Source: DATAYA01 sp963754235
GTDB lineage: Bacteria; Pseudomonadota; Alphaproteobacteria; Acetobacterales; Acetobacteraceae
Assembly: GCA_963754235.1 (NCBI GenBank)
Contig: CAVWFK010000005.1
Location: 310,001 to 374,000 of the forward strand
Direction: 5' to 3'
Length of the DNA stretch: 64,000 bases
The position numbers and the translations under genes are program-made. This document shows positions 42,572 to 52,366 of the stretch, piece after piece. A model generated the notes under the pieces. The model worked only from the letters and a program-made list of their open reading frames with translations, searched no databases and was not told the origin of the DNA. The first letter of the stretch is position 1. Each line of letters starts with the position of its first letter.

Positions 42572-43522
42572 TCAGCGGGCGAGGCGGAAGCGTTCGACCG
42601 CCGCGACCAGCGCGCGCCGGATGCCCGGCTCCAGCGCCGAATGCCCGGCATCCGGCACCAGCGTCAGCCGTGCCGAGGGCCACGCGGCGGTCAGTTCGAA
42701 GGCCGTGCGCGCCGGGCAGATCATGTCATAGCGGCCCTGCACGATCTCGCCGGGCATCCGCGCGATGCGCGCCATTCCGGCGAGCAGCCCGCCCGGTGGC
42801 AGGAACAGGCGGTTGGCGAAATAATGCGCCTCGATCCGCGCGAGCCCCAGGGCCGTGCGGTCCTGCGCGAAGCTCGCGACCGTGTCGGGGCTAGGCAGAA
42901 GCGTGCTGCACGAGCCTTCATAGACCGACCACGCCCGCGCCGCCGGCATGTGGACCGCCGGATCGGGATGGGTCAGCCGGCGCAGGTAGCCGCCGAGCAC
43001 GTCGCGGCGCTCCGCCTCCGGCAGGAAGCCCACGAAGACGGCATGGGCGTCGGGGAACACCGCTGCCAGCCCGTGCAGAAACCAGTCCACCTCGTGCTTG
43101 CGGCCGAGAAACACGCCGCGCAGCACCAGGCCGATGACGTGCTGCGGATAGGCCTGCGCATAGGCGAGTGCCAGGGTCGAGCCCCAGGAACCGCCGAACA
43201 GCAGCCAGCGCCCGATCGCGAGATGCCGTCGCAGCCGCTCGATGTCCTCGACGAGGTCGGCGGTGGTGTTGTGCGCGAGGCTGCCCAGCGGGCGGGAGCG
43301 ACCGGCGCCGCGCTGGTCGAAGATCGCGACCCGCCAGAAGCCGGGATCGAAGAACCGCCGATGCACCGCCCCGGCGCCGGCGCCCGGGCCACCGTGCAGG
43401 AACAGCGCCGGCGCGCCGCGCGGATTGCCGACCTGCTCCCAGTACATCACGTGGCCGTCGGTGAGCGGCAGGTAGCCGGTCTCGAACGGGCCGATCTCCG
43501 GAAACAGGTCGCCGCGGGGCAT
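42572..43522 (-). CDS. pip: Proline iminopeptidase
   Basis: A 316-residue alpha/beta-hydrolase releasing N-terminal proline from peptides. The oxyanion region is ALFLHGGPGAGAGAVHRRFF, the nucleophile elbow is WLLFGGSWGSTLALAYAQAY, and the catalytic His lies in LVPDAGHSALEPG. FETGYLPLTDGHVMYWEQVG at the N-terminus is a typical Pip signature. The enzyme is cytoplasmic; there is no signal peptide. Confidence 0.95.
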   Translation of the reverse strand: MPRGDLFPEIGPFETGYLPLTDGHVMYWEQVGNPRGAPALFLHGGPGAGAGAVHRRFFDPGFWRVAIFDQRGAGRSRPLGSLAHNTTADLVEDIERLRRHLAIGRWLLFGGSWGSTLALAYAQAYPQHVIGLVLRGVFLGRKHEVDWFLHGLAAVFPDAHAVFVGFLPEAERRDVLGGYLRRLTHPDPAVHMPAARAWSVYEGSCSTLLPSPDTVASFAQDRTALGLARIEAHYFANRLFLPPGGLLAGMARIARMPGEIVQGRYDMICPARTAFELTAAWPSARLTLVPDAGHSALEPGIRRALVAAVERFRLAR

Positions 43523-43561
43523 TGCGGGCGATTGTATGCCGGGATCGTCGGCTGAAAAGGG

Positions 43562-44188
43562 TCAGGTAATCGCGGTCAGCGTCCAGGGGCCGCACCCATC
43601 CGCGGGCGGCGTGCAAAACATCGGCGCGGCGTTCGGGGCGCGCACGTTCGGGAACAGCCCCATCGCCGCGCGCAGGCCGCGGAACACGGCGCCGTGGCTG
43701 ATGACCAGCAGCGGCGGCGGCAGGTCGAGCGCCCGGTTCACCGCCGCCGTCGCGCGGCGGCGGAGTTCGGCAAAGCTCTCGGCGCCGGCGGGAGCCCACT
43801 TGCCGTCCACCCAGTCCTGGAACCAGCCGGCCATCGGCTTGCCTTCCTTCTCGCCATACGCGCATTCGACGAAAGCCGCGTCGATCTGCACCGGCAGGCC
43901 GAGCGCCTCGGAGACGAAGGCCGCAGTCGCCCGCGCGCGCCCGAGCGGCGAGCAGACAATATTCGCGATGCCGCGGTTGCGCAGCACTTGCGCGGCCGCC
44001 TTCGCCTGCGCGATGCCGCGTTCGTTCAGCGGCACCTCGACACGGCCCTGGCTCAGGTTCTGCGCGTTCCAGTCGGTCTCGCCGTGGCGGAGATACCAGA
44101 ACGCGCAGGCCCGGAGCGGGATCGGCCCAGGGTCGCTCGGGCCGTCGCTCGGGCCGTCGCTCGGGCCGTCGCTCTGGTCGGTGCTCAG
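43562..44188 (-). CDS. Histidine phosphatase family protein
   Basis: A ~208-residue phosphoglycerate-mutase-like phosphatase. Motifs: FWYLRHGETDWNAQNLSQGR (phosphate-accepting His), SPLGRARATAAFVSEALGLP, and VISHGAVFRGLRAAMG. The N-terminus bears a 12-bp tandem repeat coding DGPSDGPSDGPSD. No ATG/GTG precedes the RHG motif in this frame; CTG at 44188 overlapping the GST stop (CTGA) is a possible start. The frameshift in the GST gene joins both frames into an apparent fusion, which is probably artificial. The substrate is unknown. Confidence 0.8.
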   Translation of the reverse strand: MSTDQSDGPSDGPSDGPSDPGPIPLRACAFWYLRHGETDWNAQNLSQGRVEVPLNERGIAQAKAAAQVLRNRGIANIVCSPLGRARATAAFVSEALGLPVQIDAAFVECAYGEKEGKPMAGWFQDWVDGKWAPAGAESFAELRRRATAAVNRALDLPPPLLVISHGAVFRGLRAAMGLFPNVRAPNAAPMFCTPPADGCGPWTLTAIT

Positions 44189-44806
44189 GCCGCCAGTCCT
44201 TCCTGCTTCATCGCGCGCTGCACGGCCGGCCGCGCCTGCATCCGCGCGTAGTGCGCAGCGCAATGGGGCGGCAGCGTCATATTCATGCGCCCCGCCGCCC
44301 AGGTACTCGACATAGAACAGGGCCGCATCGGCGATCGAGAACGGTCCGGCGATGTACTCGCGGCCGCCGAACCCCTTATCAAGCAGCGCTAGCCCCTTCT
44401 CGAAGATTTCCCGGCCGCGCGCCTTCACCTTGTCATGGTCCTTGGGGTCGGGGGAAAAGTTCTCCGGCCGGAACATGCGCGCGAAGCCCTGCATGTGCAG
44501 CGTCGCCACCGCATAGTCCATCGCCTCGAACGCGCGCGCCGCAGTCTCCGCGTCCTCGGGCAGCAGATGCTTCCCCGGATTGCTGTGCGCCAGATAATAG
44601 GCGATCGCGGGAAACTCCGTCAGCGCCGATCCGTCGTCACGGATCAGCGTCGGCACCTTGGATTTCGGGTTGATGCTGACGAATCCGGGCTGGTACTGCT
44701 CGCCCTCGCGCAGGTTGACGCGGATGCCCTCGAAGGGCTTGCCGATCTCCTCGAGCAGGACATGGATGCCGAGCGAGCAGGCGCCAGGTGCGTAATACAG
44801 TTTCAT
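44185..44806 (-). CDS. Glutathione S-transferase, frameshifted in this sequence
   Basis: A cytosolic GST of about 206 residues. The thioredoxin-like N-terminal domain has MKLYYAPGACSLGIHVLLEE and SKVPTLIRDDGSALTEFPAI; the helical domain has RENFSPDPKDHDK-like and GPFSIADAALFYVEY. After VEY the reading shifts: WAAGRMNMTLPPHCAAHYAR and QRAMKQEGLAA then a stop at 44185 continue the family sequence in another frame. One extra C near 44305 explains it. Without it the protein would run into the phosphatase gene. Start ATG is preceded by AGGAAGGAACGAAGTC. A group II intron is inserted just upstream. Confidence 0.85.
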
Positions 44807-44869
44807 GACTTCGTTCCTTCCTGTGTCGGTATCATACCAGCAACCTTAGGTGATGACCGTATCAACCCG

Positions 44870-46716
44870 ATAGGGGTCGGGAAGGGCGATCGCCCTCCCC
44901 GCCCTCCGAACCGTGCGTGCGATTTTCCCGCACACGGCTCTCCAGTTGCTGGTTTCCTCATCGTGAGTGCCTCGCGTTGCCGAAGGCCGCTTGTAGGGTG
45001 AACAGCCCTTGAGCCGCGAAGAAGGCATTGGTCCAGCGCCGGTGGTCGGCTTCGCTGCGCCCCATCGAGGGACGCTTCTCCTGCTTGCGCAGGATGGCGC
45101 GCAGCCGCCGTCGGATAAAGCCGTCGAGCTTGCGGAACAGGCGCGGCCTGGCATGCATGAAGTAGCCAAACCACCCGCGCAGCAGCGGATTGAGGTCAGC
45201 GATGATCCGCCCCAGGCTGTCACCTCGGCTGCGGATCGTCCTGGCTCTCACCCTGTCCCGGAAGGCCTTCAGACTCTTGGTGCGCACGTACCGCCGACCG
45301 GCCTCGAACCGGTAGCCAAGGAACTCAAATCCCTGGCCCGGTTGTCGGCTGTCGGTGATCCGTGTCTTGTCCGGGTGCAGCGTCAGGCCGTTGGCAGTCA
45401 CCCACGCCGTCACCTGGCGCAGGGTTGCCGTCGCCTCCGCTTCCGACGCGCAGAGGATCACAAAGTCGTCGGCGTAGCGCACCATCCGATCGCCGCTCCG
45501 CTCCATCAGTCGGTCGAGCGCGTGCAGGTACAGGTTGGCCAGCAGCGGCGACAGCACCGCCCCTTGGGGCGTTCCCGTCGTCGGCTGCCAGTGCGCCATC
45601 TCCGTCATGATCTCCTGGCGCAGGAAGCCCTCGATCAACGCCAGCACACGGCCATCGCTGATCGAGCCTGCCACCATCGCCAGCAGCCGGTCGTGCGGGA
45701 TGGTATCGAAGTAGCTCTTCAGGTCGGCATCCACCACGAAGGTGCGGCCTTCCTTCAGCAGCCGGTCGACTTCCCGCAGAGCGTCCTTGCAGCCGCGTCC
45801 CGGACGGAAGCCGTAGCTTCCGGGCCGGAATTGCACTTCAAAGATCGGCTCGCTGACCAGCTTCAGGGCGGTTTGGACAATCCGGTCCTTGACCGTCGGA
45901 ATCCCCAGCGGGCGAGTTTTGCCGTCCGCCTTGGGTATCTTCACCCGTTTGACCGGGCTCGGCCGGTAGCTGCCGTCTTCCAGGCTCTCCCGGAGTTCCC
46001 GCAGATACCGCCCCGACTGCCCAGCGAACCGTTCGACACTTTGCCCATCCACACCGGCCGCCCCCTTGTTGCGGGCAACACGCTGCCACGCCAGTTCAAG
46101 GGTTGCCGGTCGGGTGACCTTGTCGATCAGACTGAACCACTTGCCTCCTTTGACGCCGTTACCAAGCGCCGACACCATGCGATCCGTCCAGATCGAAGCT
46201 TCCGTCCACCACAGTTCGCGGGGTTTCCCGACGATGGCATCTGTCCCTTGCTTAGCCTTGGCGGCACTGCCGGGACTTTCCTGCTCCATGCTCGACCTCT
46301 CGCATCCAGCTCCCTGCCTCCCTTCCCTTGGGTCGGTTTTGCTGCCCGTCCCTCTCGTGGCTCGCGCCACCGCGGTACTATGAAGGCTCTCAACTCCTGG
46401 CGGTCTCACCCGAACCGCCAGGTCTCTCCGTTTCAGCCGCCTTGCCGTCCCGGCATTCCGCCCTCAACCACGTGATCCGCCCGCCGGTCGCTTTGTCAGT
46501 CGCCTCAGCGCCGGCGGTTGTTCCAGGCTTCGCCATTCATGAGCAGGCTCGCCACCAGACCCCGCCGAAACAGGTTCGTCATCCTACGGACTGCCGGTTC
46601 ACCTCCGGTTGCTCCCCACCCCGCCTCTCGGCGACGCAGTTACCTTCGATTACTGGGCTGCGACCAACCCAGGCACGGACTTGCACCGTGCAGACAAAGC
46701 GTCCTCGCGGACGCAC
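44870..46716 (-). mobile_element. Complete group II intron
   Basis: On the minus strand the element starts GTGCGTCCGCGAGGACGC (46716 downward, GTGCG consensus) and ends ...CCGACCCCTAT near 44870. Domain V is recognisable as GAGCCGTGTGCGGGAAAATC and its partner strand GCACGCACGGTTC (about 44905-44940). Domain VI (GGGCGGGGAGGGCGATCGCC) follows. The reverse transcriptase/maturase ORF lies in domain IV. Boundaries are inferred from consensus ends (plus or minus a few bases). It lies between a palindromic repeat (46718-46800) and the GST gene promoter, in no coding sequence. Confidence 0.85.
44958..46289 (-). CDS. ltrA: Group II intron reverse transcriptase/maturase (LtrA-like)
   Basis: A 443-residue intron-encoded RT. 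RT motifs in order: NKGAAGVDGQSVERFAG, VKIPKADGKTRPLGIPTVKD, GSYGFRPGRGCKDALREVDR, VVDADLKSYFDTIPHDRLLA, TPQGAVLSPLLANLYLHALD, and the catalytic MVRYADDFVILCASEAEA. A maturase/X domain follows (~residues 330-420, WFGYFMHARPRLFRKLDGFI). No HNH endonuclease domain is seen at the C-terminus, so mobility would use other primers (for example at replication forks). The ATG at 46289 (MEQESPGSAAKAKQG) is typical for such proteins. All catalytic residues look intact. Confidence 0.93.
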   Translation of the reverse strand: MEQESPGSAAKAKQGTDAIVGKPRELWWTEASIWTDRMVSALGNGVKGGKWFSLIDKVTRPATLELAWQRVARNKGAAGVDGQSVERFAGQSGRYLRELRESLEDGSYRPSPVKRVKIPKADGKTRPLGIPTVKDRIVQTALKLVSEPIFEVQFRPGSYGFRPGRGCKDALREVDRLLKEGRTFVVDADLKSYFDTIPHDRLLAMVAGSISDGRVLALIEGFLRQEIMTEMAHWQPTTGTPQGAVLSPLLANLYLHALDRLMERSGDRMVRYADDFVILCASEAEATATLRQVTAWVTANGLTLHPDKTRITDSRQPGQGFEFLGYRFEAGRRYVRTKSLKAFRDRVRARTIRSRGDSLGRIIADLNPLLRGWFGYFMHARPRLFRKLDGFIRRRLRAILRKQEKRPSMGRSEADHRRWTNAFFAAQGLFTLQAAFGNARHSR

Positions 46717-46717
46717 T

Positions 46718-46800
46718 CATGCTCGGCGAAGGCCGACCATCCACGTCTTTCGTGCGGCCGCAAAGTCGTGGGTGCTCGGCCTTCGCCGAGCAAGACGATG
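46718..46800. repeat. Composite palindromic repeat, copy 2, at the 5' edge of the group II intron
   Basis: The reverse complement matches 4132-4214: hairpin GCTCGGC-CTTC-GCCGAGC, linker with CCACGACTTTG and CACGAAAGACGTGGATGG, and a second hairpin. The intron's first base lies 1-2 bases outside the repeat (intron side TCATGCTCGGCGAAGG). Confidence 0.88.
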
Positions 46801-46846
46801 AGGCCACCGCGGCACTGCCACGAGTTAGGATCAAGGGCCATTGGCA

Positions 46847-47779
<933 letters not shown>

Positions 47780-47869
47780 GCGGTCCTGTCCTGAACGGAA
47801 GGCGGTCCTGGCCGGCAGCGCGTGCCGGCTTCTAGCAACGTCACAAAGGCGTGTCCATGAACGGCCAGC

Positions 47870-48751
47870 TCACCGCAGATGCGCCTGGTTGTCGATCACC
47901 CGTCGGATGCCACCCGCCGCCTCGCGCGTGACCGCCAGCGCCACGTCGCCCCAGTATCGGTCAAGCGAGCCCGCCTTGACCTCGTTGATCTGCACCACGC
48001 GCCCGGCCTCCTGGCCCTGCGCGTCGGTGACGACCCACTGGATCTCGATGCGCGTGGTGCCGGCAGCACCCGGCGCGGTGTGGACCAGGCCTTGCACCGT
48101 GTAATCGGTGCCCGGCTTGGTGTCCTGCACTACCTCGCCATTCTTTGGCAGTGCCACACGCATCTCGCGGGCGAGCGAGAAATCGCCGTCGCCCGGCGCG
48201 CCCTTCACCTCTGGGACCAGGATGCGGGCGGGACGGTTGATCAGGCTGTTCGGGTCGCTCTCGCGGCGTGCCGCCTCGATGCTGGTCAGGAGATGCGCGA
48301 TCCCCGGTGCGGCGACTGCCGCCGCCTCCTGCAACGTTGTGGTCCCGCCCTCTGCCCAGCGCGCGGTCGAGACCGGCGCCCCGGTGATCGTCCCCTGCGT
48401 CTTTCCTGCCGGGTTCTCGATCGCGTAGCTCGGCACCACGTCGGCACCCTCGTCGCGCGCGCTCAGCACTAGCCGCCAGTCGCCGCGTCGGGGGGCGTGC
48501 GCGACCGCCGGCACCGTGCGGTTCACGAGTGCATCCGCGGTCGCCCGTGCCCAGGCCCGCGCATCGTCATCGGCGAGCAGGGAGGCGGTCGGCACCGTCA
48601 CCGCGAGCCGCGCCGGCGGGGGCGACGCAAGCAGACGGCCCAGCGTGCCCGGATGCCCCGCGAACGGCCGCGGCAGATCGCCGCATCCGGCGAGTGTCAG
48701 CAGCAGCGCCAGGGCAGCGAGCGCGTAAAGCCTCCCCGCGCAAAACCTCAT
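47870..48751 (-). CDS. Putative lipoprotein, unknown function
   Basis: A 293-residue exported lipoprotein with signal LYALAALALLLTLAGCGD (lipobox LAGC). No recognised domain: the mature part has alternating strands and helices, for example RLAVTVPTASLLADDDARAW, GDWRLVLSARDEGADVVPSY and TTRIEIQWVVTDAQGQEAGR, suggesting a periplasmic beta-sandwich. The start ATG overlaps the pgeF stop (ATGA), so it is probably in an operon with pgeF, midA and lgt. Its neighbours in that order are shared by other Acetobacteraceae as far as I can infer. Role unknown. Confidence 0.8.
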   Translation of the reverse strand: MRFCAGRLYALAALALLLTLAGCGDLPRPFAGHPGTLGRLLASPPPARLAVTVPTASLLADDDARAWARATADALVNRTVPAVAHAPRRGDWRLVLSARDEGADVVPSYAIENPAGKTQGTITGAPVSTARWAEGGTTTLQEAAAVAAPGIAHLLTSIEAARRESDPNSLINRPARILVPEVKGAPGDGDFSLAREMRVALPKNGEVVQDTKPGTDYTVQGLVHTAPGAAGTTRIEIQWVVTDAQGQEAGRVVQINEVKAGSLDRYWGDVALAVTREAAGGIRRVIDNQAHLR

Positions 48752-49515
48752 CTGGGTAGCGCCACGATCGAGATCTGGTGCCCGATCGCGCCGCCGCCTG
48801 CGAGCGTGCGGCGGCGGTAACTGAAGAACCGCGCCTCGTCGGCCAGCGTGTCGGCGCCGAGGCCCCCGACGTCCTGAACCCCGGCCACGCGCAGGTGCCG
48901 CGCGCAATAGCCGGCGAGGTCGAATTGCCATCTGCCGTCGCGTGTGCCAGGGCCGAAAAACCGCGCGTCCGCGGCCTCTCCGGCCAGCACGGGGTCGCGC
49001 AGATCGGCCGCGACCTCGTAGGAGGCCTGCGCGATGCAGGGTCCGATCGCGGCGGCGATCCGCTCGGCCTCTGCGCCGAGCCGAACCATCGCCGCGACCG
49101 TCGCCTCCAGCACGCCGGCAAGCGCCCCGCGCCAGCCGGCATGAGCGGCGCCGATCACCCGCGCCTCGGTGTCGGCCAGCAGCACCGGGGCGCAGTCGGC
49201 GGTGACGATGCCGAGTGCTAAGCCAGGGATGTCGGTCACGGCGGCATCCGCGCGCGGACCGGCCCCGGGCGCCCACGGGGCGGCAACCACGACGACCTCG
49301 GCGCCATGCACCTGCGTCAGCCCCAGCAGAGAAGCGGGTTCGGCGCCGATCGCGCGGGCGGCGCGGACGCGGTTCTCCAGCACCGCGTCGCGGGCGTCCG
49401 CACCCGAGAGGCTGCAATTAAGGCTGGCATACGGCCCCGTCGACACGCCGCCGCGGCGGGTGAAGAACCCGTGCGGCACTGGAAAACTGGCGGTCAGGAA
49501 CTCGGCCTCGTTCAC
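48748..49515 (-). CDS. pgeF: Peptidoglycan editing factor PgeF/YfiH (multicopper-like purine nucleoside phosphorylase fold)
   Basis: A 255-residue DUF152/YfiH protein. Hallmarks: HGFFTRRGGVSTGPYASLNC at the N-terminus, LTQVHGAEVVVV, TADCAPVLLADTEARVIGAA-HAGWRGALAGV with Cys and His ligands, and IGPCIAQASYEVA. In E. coli it edits muropeptides, and it has purine nucleoside phosphorylase activity. Overlaps midA and the lipoprotein gene by 4 bases each. Confidence 0.93.
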   Translation of the reverse strand: MNEAEFLTASFPVPHGFFTRRGGVSTGPYASLNCSLSGADARDAVLENRVRAARAIGAEPASLLGLTQVHGAEVVVVAAPWAPGAGPRADAAVTDIPGLALGIVTADCAPVLLADTEARVIGAAHAGWRGALAGVLEATVAAMVRLGAEAERIAAAIGPCIAQASYEVAADLRDPVLAGEAADARFFGPGTRDGRWQFDLAGYCARHLRVAGVQDVGGLGADTLADEARFFSYRRRTLAGGGAIGHQISIVALPR

Positions 49516-50483
49516 GGCGCGAACCCCGCAGGCACCGGCGCGTCGGGCGCGGTGATCGCCAGCGCCTGAAACAGCCGGCCCATCTGCGCGGGTTCGGCGA
49601 GCCGACGCGCCGCCTCGATCAGCGCCAGTGCCCGCGCCGGCTTCTGGCCGCGCGCGAGCCGGTCGGTGCGCTGGAACAGGCCGATCCGGGCCAGGAACAC
49701 GCCCTGCGGCACCGGCCCGTGCGCCGCCGCGCCGGCAGCGCGGGCAGCGTGCGCGAGTGAGGCGAAATCGACGTGGGCGGTGAGGTCGGCCTCGCCCGGA
49801 TCGGCGAGGGGATCAGCCGGGCGACCCTCCCGAAGTGCCTGCAAACTCTCCCCCGGCGCGCTGCGCGAAGGTCCGTAGTCGAGGAACAGTGCGGCACCCC
49901 CGTCGCGCCGCAGCCGCGCGCCGAGCCACGATGCAACCGCCAGCGCCGGTTCGCAAAGCTCCACAACCGCGCCTTCGGGCGTCTCGCGGCCGGGATCGGC
50001 GGCCTGGCGCTCGACGAAGCGCCCGTCCGCCACGAAGCGCTCGCTCCAGCCGCCGTCGCGGCGAACGAATTGGCGGATCGGGAGCGCGTCGAGGAACTCG
50101 TTGCCGATCAGCAGCAACGGTCCGGGCGGCAGGCTCTCTAGCCGCTCATGCCAGGTCGCGTCGGGAACGCGCGCGTGCAGCGCCTCCCGCAGCCGCGGCG
50201 AGCGTTCGATCAGATGCAGGCGCAGCGCCACGGCAAACTCGGGCGCCACCTGCCGCACGGCGCGCAGCGCGTCCGCGATCAGCGTCCCGCGACCCGGTCC
50301 GGCCTCGGCGAGCAGCACCGGGTCAGGCGCGCCGATGCCCCCCCAAGTGTCGGCCGCCCAGGCGCCCAGCACCTCCCCAAAGGCCTGCGTGATCTCAGGC
50401 GCCGTGGTGAAGTCGGCATACGGGTCGTGTCGCGCGTAGTAGGCGGCATTGGCCACGGCCATGAACTCATCGAGCCGCTGCAT
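49512..50483 (-). CDS. MidA/NDUFAF7-like SAM-dependent methyltransferase
   Basis: A 323-residue class I methyltransferase. Sequence: YYARHDPYADFTTAPEITQA at the N-terminus (characteristic of MidA), SAM-binding LLAEAGPGRGTLIADALRAV, and LLLIGNEFLDALPIRQFVRR. Mitochondrial homologues methylate an arginine of complex I. Here the bacterial role may be similar but is untested. The N-terminus is as short as in many homologues. Overlaps lgt by 17 bp and pgeF by 4 bp. Confidence 0.9.
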   Translation of the reverse strand: MQRLDEFMAVANAAYYARHDPYADFTTAPEITQAFGEVLGAWAADTWGGIGAPDPVLLAEAGPGRGTLIADALRAVRQVAPEFAVALRLHLIERSPRLREALHARVPDATWHERLESLPPGPLLLIGNEFLDALPIRQFVRRDGGWSERFVADGRFVERQAADPGRETPEGAVVELCEPALAVASWLGARLRRDGGAALFLDYGPSRSAPGESLQALREGRPADPLADPGEADLTAHVDFASLAHAARAAGAAAHGPVPQGVFLARIGLFQRTDRLARGQKPARALALIEAARRLAEPAQMGRLFQALAITAPDAPVPAGFAP

Positions 50484-51303
50484 CGGACACCTCTCCGACC
50501 GGATCGGCCTGCGGGTGCGCCCGCCAGATCAGGTAGCCACCGGCGACCAGCATCGGCACCGAGAGGATCTGCCCCATCGTGACGCCGCCCAGCAGGTAGC
50601 CGAGGAACGCGTCGGGCTGGCGGAAGAACTCGCCGATGATGCGGGCGATCCCGTAGCCGATCAGGAACGCGCCGGTGAGGCAGCCGAACCGTGCCCGCAG
50701 CGCATACCGGCACGAGAGCCAATACAGCACGATGAACAGGATGACGCCCTCCAGCAGCATCTGGATCAGCTCGCTCGGGTAGCGCGGCACCGGGCCGGCC
50801 TGCGGGTAGATCATCGCGAACGGCAGCCAGGCCGGGGCCGGCCGCCCCCACAGCTCGCCGTTGATGAAGTTGGCGAGCCGCCCGAGCCCGAGCCCGATCG
50901 GCACGCACACCGCCATCCGGTCGGAAAAGCCGAGCAGCGGGATGCGGTGGCGGCGCGTGTAGATCAGCAGCGCCACCACCACGCCGAGCACGCCGCCGTG
51001 GAAGCTCATGCCGCCCTGCCAGACCGCGACGATCTGCGCGGGATGCGAGAAATAGAGGCCGGGCTGGTAGAACAGCACGTAGCCGAGCCGGCCGCCCAGC
51101 ACCACGCCGAGCGTCGCCCAGGTGAGGAAATCATCCACCTGTTCGCCGGTCCCGACCACCGGCGCCTGCCGCACCAGCCGGCGCATGAGCCGCCAGCCAA
51201 GCACCAGCGCGGTGATATAGGCGAGCGCGTACCAGCGGATCGCGATTGGCCCGACCTGCACCGCGATCGGGTCGAACTGCGGGAACAGCAGGACGGGGAT
51301 CAT
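50467..51303 (-). CDS. lgt: Prolipoprotein diacylglyceryl transferase
   Basis: A 278-residue inner-membrane enzyme that attaches diacylglycerol to lipobox cysteines. Signatures: IRWYALAYITALVLGWRLMR, the WGGMSFHGGVLGVVVA-type motif (here VWQGGMSFHGGVLGVVVALL), GLGLGRLANFINGELWGRPA and PRYPSELIQMLLEGVILFIV. About seven membrane segments. It is needed for the several lipoproteins in this window. It overlaps midA. Confidence 0.96.
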   Translation of the reverse strand: MIPVLLFPQFDPIAVQVGPIAIRWYALAYITALVLGWRLMRRLVRQAPVVGTGEQVDDFLTWATLGVVLGGRLGYVLFYQPGLYFSHPAQIVAVWQGGMSFHGGVLGVVVALLIYTRRHRIPLLGFSDRMAVCVPIGLGLGRLANFINGELWGRPAPAWLPFAMIYPQAGPVPRYPSELIQMLLEGVILFIVLYWLSCRYALRARFGCLTGAFLIGYGIARIIGEFFRQPDAFLGYLLGGVTMGQILSVPMLVAGGYLIWRAHPQADPVGEVSDAAAR

Positions 51304-51316
51304 CGCCAGACTGGGA

Positions 51317-52291
51317 TCATCGATAGGGATCGGGGGCTTGCAGGTAGTCCTTCACGTAGCGTCGCACCCCGTCTTCGAGCCCAGCGAAGCCGCCCTGGTA
51401 GCCCGCCGCGCGCAGCCGGTCTATTCGCGCCTCGGTGAAGCTCTGGTATTGCCCGGCCAGCCGCTCCGGCATCGGCACGAACACCACCCGCCGGCGGGCG
51501 CCCATCGCGTCGCAGACCGCATGGGCAAGGTCGAGATAGCTGCGGGCCTGCCCGGTGCCGATATTGTAGAGGCCGCTGACGCCGGGATGGTCGAGCAGCC
51601 AGAGCAGCACATCGACCAAATCGCCCACCCAGACGAAGTCGCGCATCTGCGCGCCGTCGGCGACCTCGGGCCGGTCGGAGCGGAACAGGCTCGGGGCCTC
51701 GCCCTCCGAGACATCGTCGTGCTTGGCCTTCACCACCGAGATCATCGGCCCCTTGTGGTATTCGTTGGGGCCATAGACGTTGAAGAACTTCAGCCCCACC
51801 CATTGCGCCGGCTGCTTCCCGCCTCGCGCCGCCAACTCGTGGGCGCGCAGGTCGAAAGCGTGCTTGGTCCAGCCGTAGAGATTGAGCGGCCGCAGCCGGG
51901 GCAGCAGCGCCGGGTCGTCGTCGAACCCGAGCGCGCCGTCGCCATAGGTCGCGGCCGAGGAGGCATAGATCAGCCGCGCGCCGTGGGCGGCGCACCAGTG
52001 CCAGAGGCGCAGCGGCAGCTCGACATTGATCTCCCAGACCCGGTCGCCGTCGATCGCGGTGGTCTCGCTGACCGCGCCCAAGTGGAAAATGACCTCGACC
52101 GGTGGGCTGGCCGCCAGAAAGTCGCCGAGCGCATCGGGGCGGACGATTCGCGCCGGCGGGTGCTTGGCCAGGTTGCGCCATTTGCCGTTGGCGCGCAGCC
52201 GATCGACCACCACCGTCTCAAGCCCGCGTCCGGCCAGCGCCGCGTGGAGATTGGAGCCGATAAAGCCGGCGCCGCCCGTGACCAGGATCAT
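51317..52291 (-). CDS. hldD: ADP-L-glycero-D-manno-heptose 6-epimerase
   Basis: A 324-residue NAD(P)-dependent SDR epimerase making ADP-L-glycero-D-manno-heptose for LPS inner core. N-terminal nucleotide motif ILVTGGAGFIGSNLHAALAG; FHLGAVSETTAIDGDRVWEI; catalytic YGWTKHAFDLRAHELAAR (YxxxK) and VYGPNEYHKGPMISVVKAKH, a HldD signature. Start is ATG at 52291; 14 bp separate it from lgt downstream. Confidence 0.95.
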   Translation of the reverse strand: MILVTGGAGFIGSNLHAALAGRGLETVVVDRLRANGKWRNLAKHPPARIVRPDALGDFLAASPPVEVIFHLGAVSETTAIDGDRVWEINVELPLRLWHWCAAHGARLIYASSAATYGDGALGFDDDPALLPRLRPLNLYGWTKHAFDLRAHELAARGGKQPAQWVGLKFFNVYGPNEYHKGPMISVVKAKHDDVSEGEAPSLFRSDRPEVADGAQMRDFVWVGDLVDVLLWLLDHPGVSGLYNIGTGQARSYLDLAHAVCDAMGARRRVVFVPMPERLAGQYQSFTEARIDRLRAAGYQGGFAGLEDGVRRYVKDYLQAPDPYR

Positions 52292-52366
52292 GGCGGCGGG
52301 TTATACGGGGGGTGCCGGGGCCGACATAGCCCCCGGTTGCCCCAGCGTGCTGCCCAGGAGGCTGCC

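Noticed and set aside
43562..44806. GST-phosphatase fusion protein
   Set aside because: The fused frame arises from one extra base in the GST gene; the true GST C-terminus and stop are visible in the other frame.
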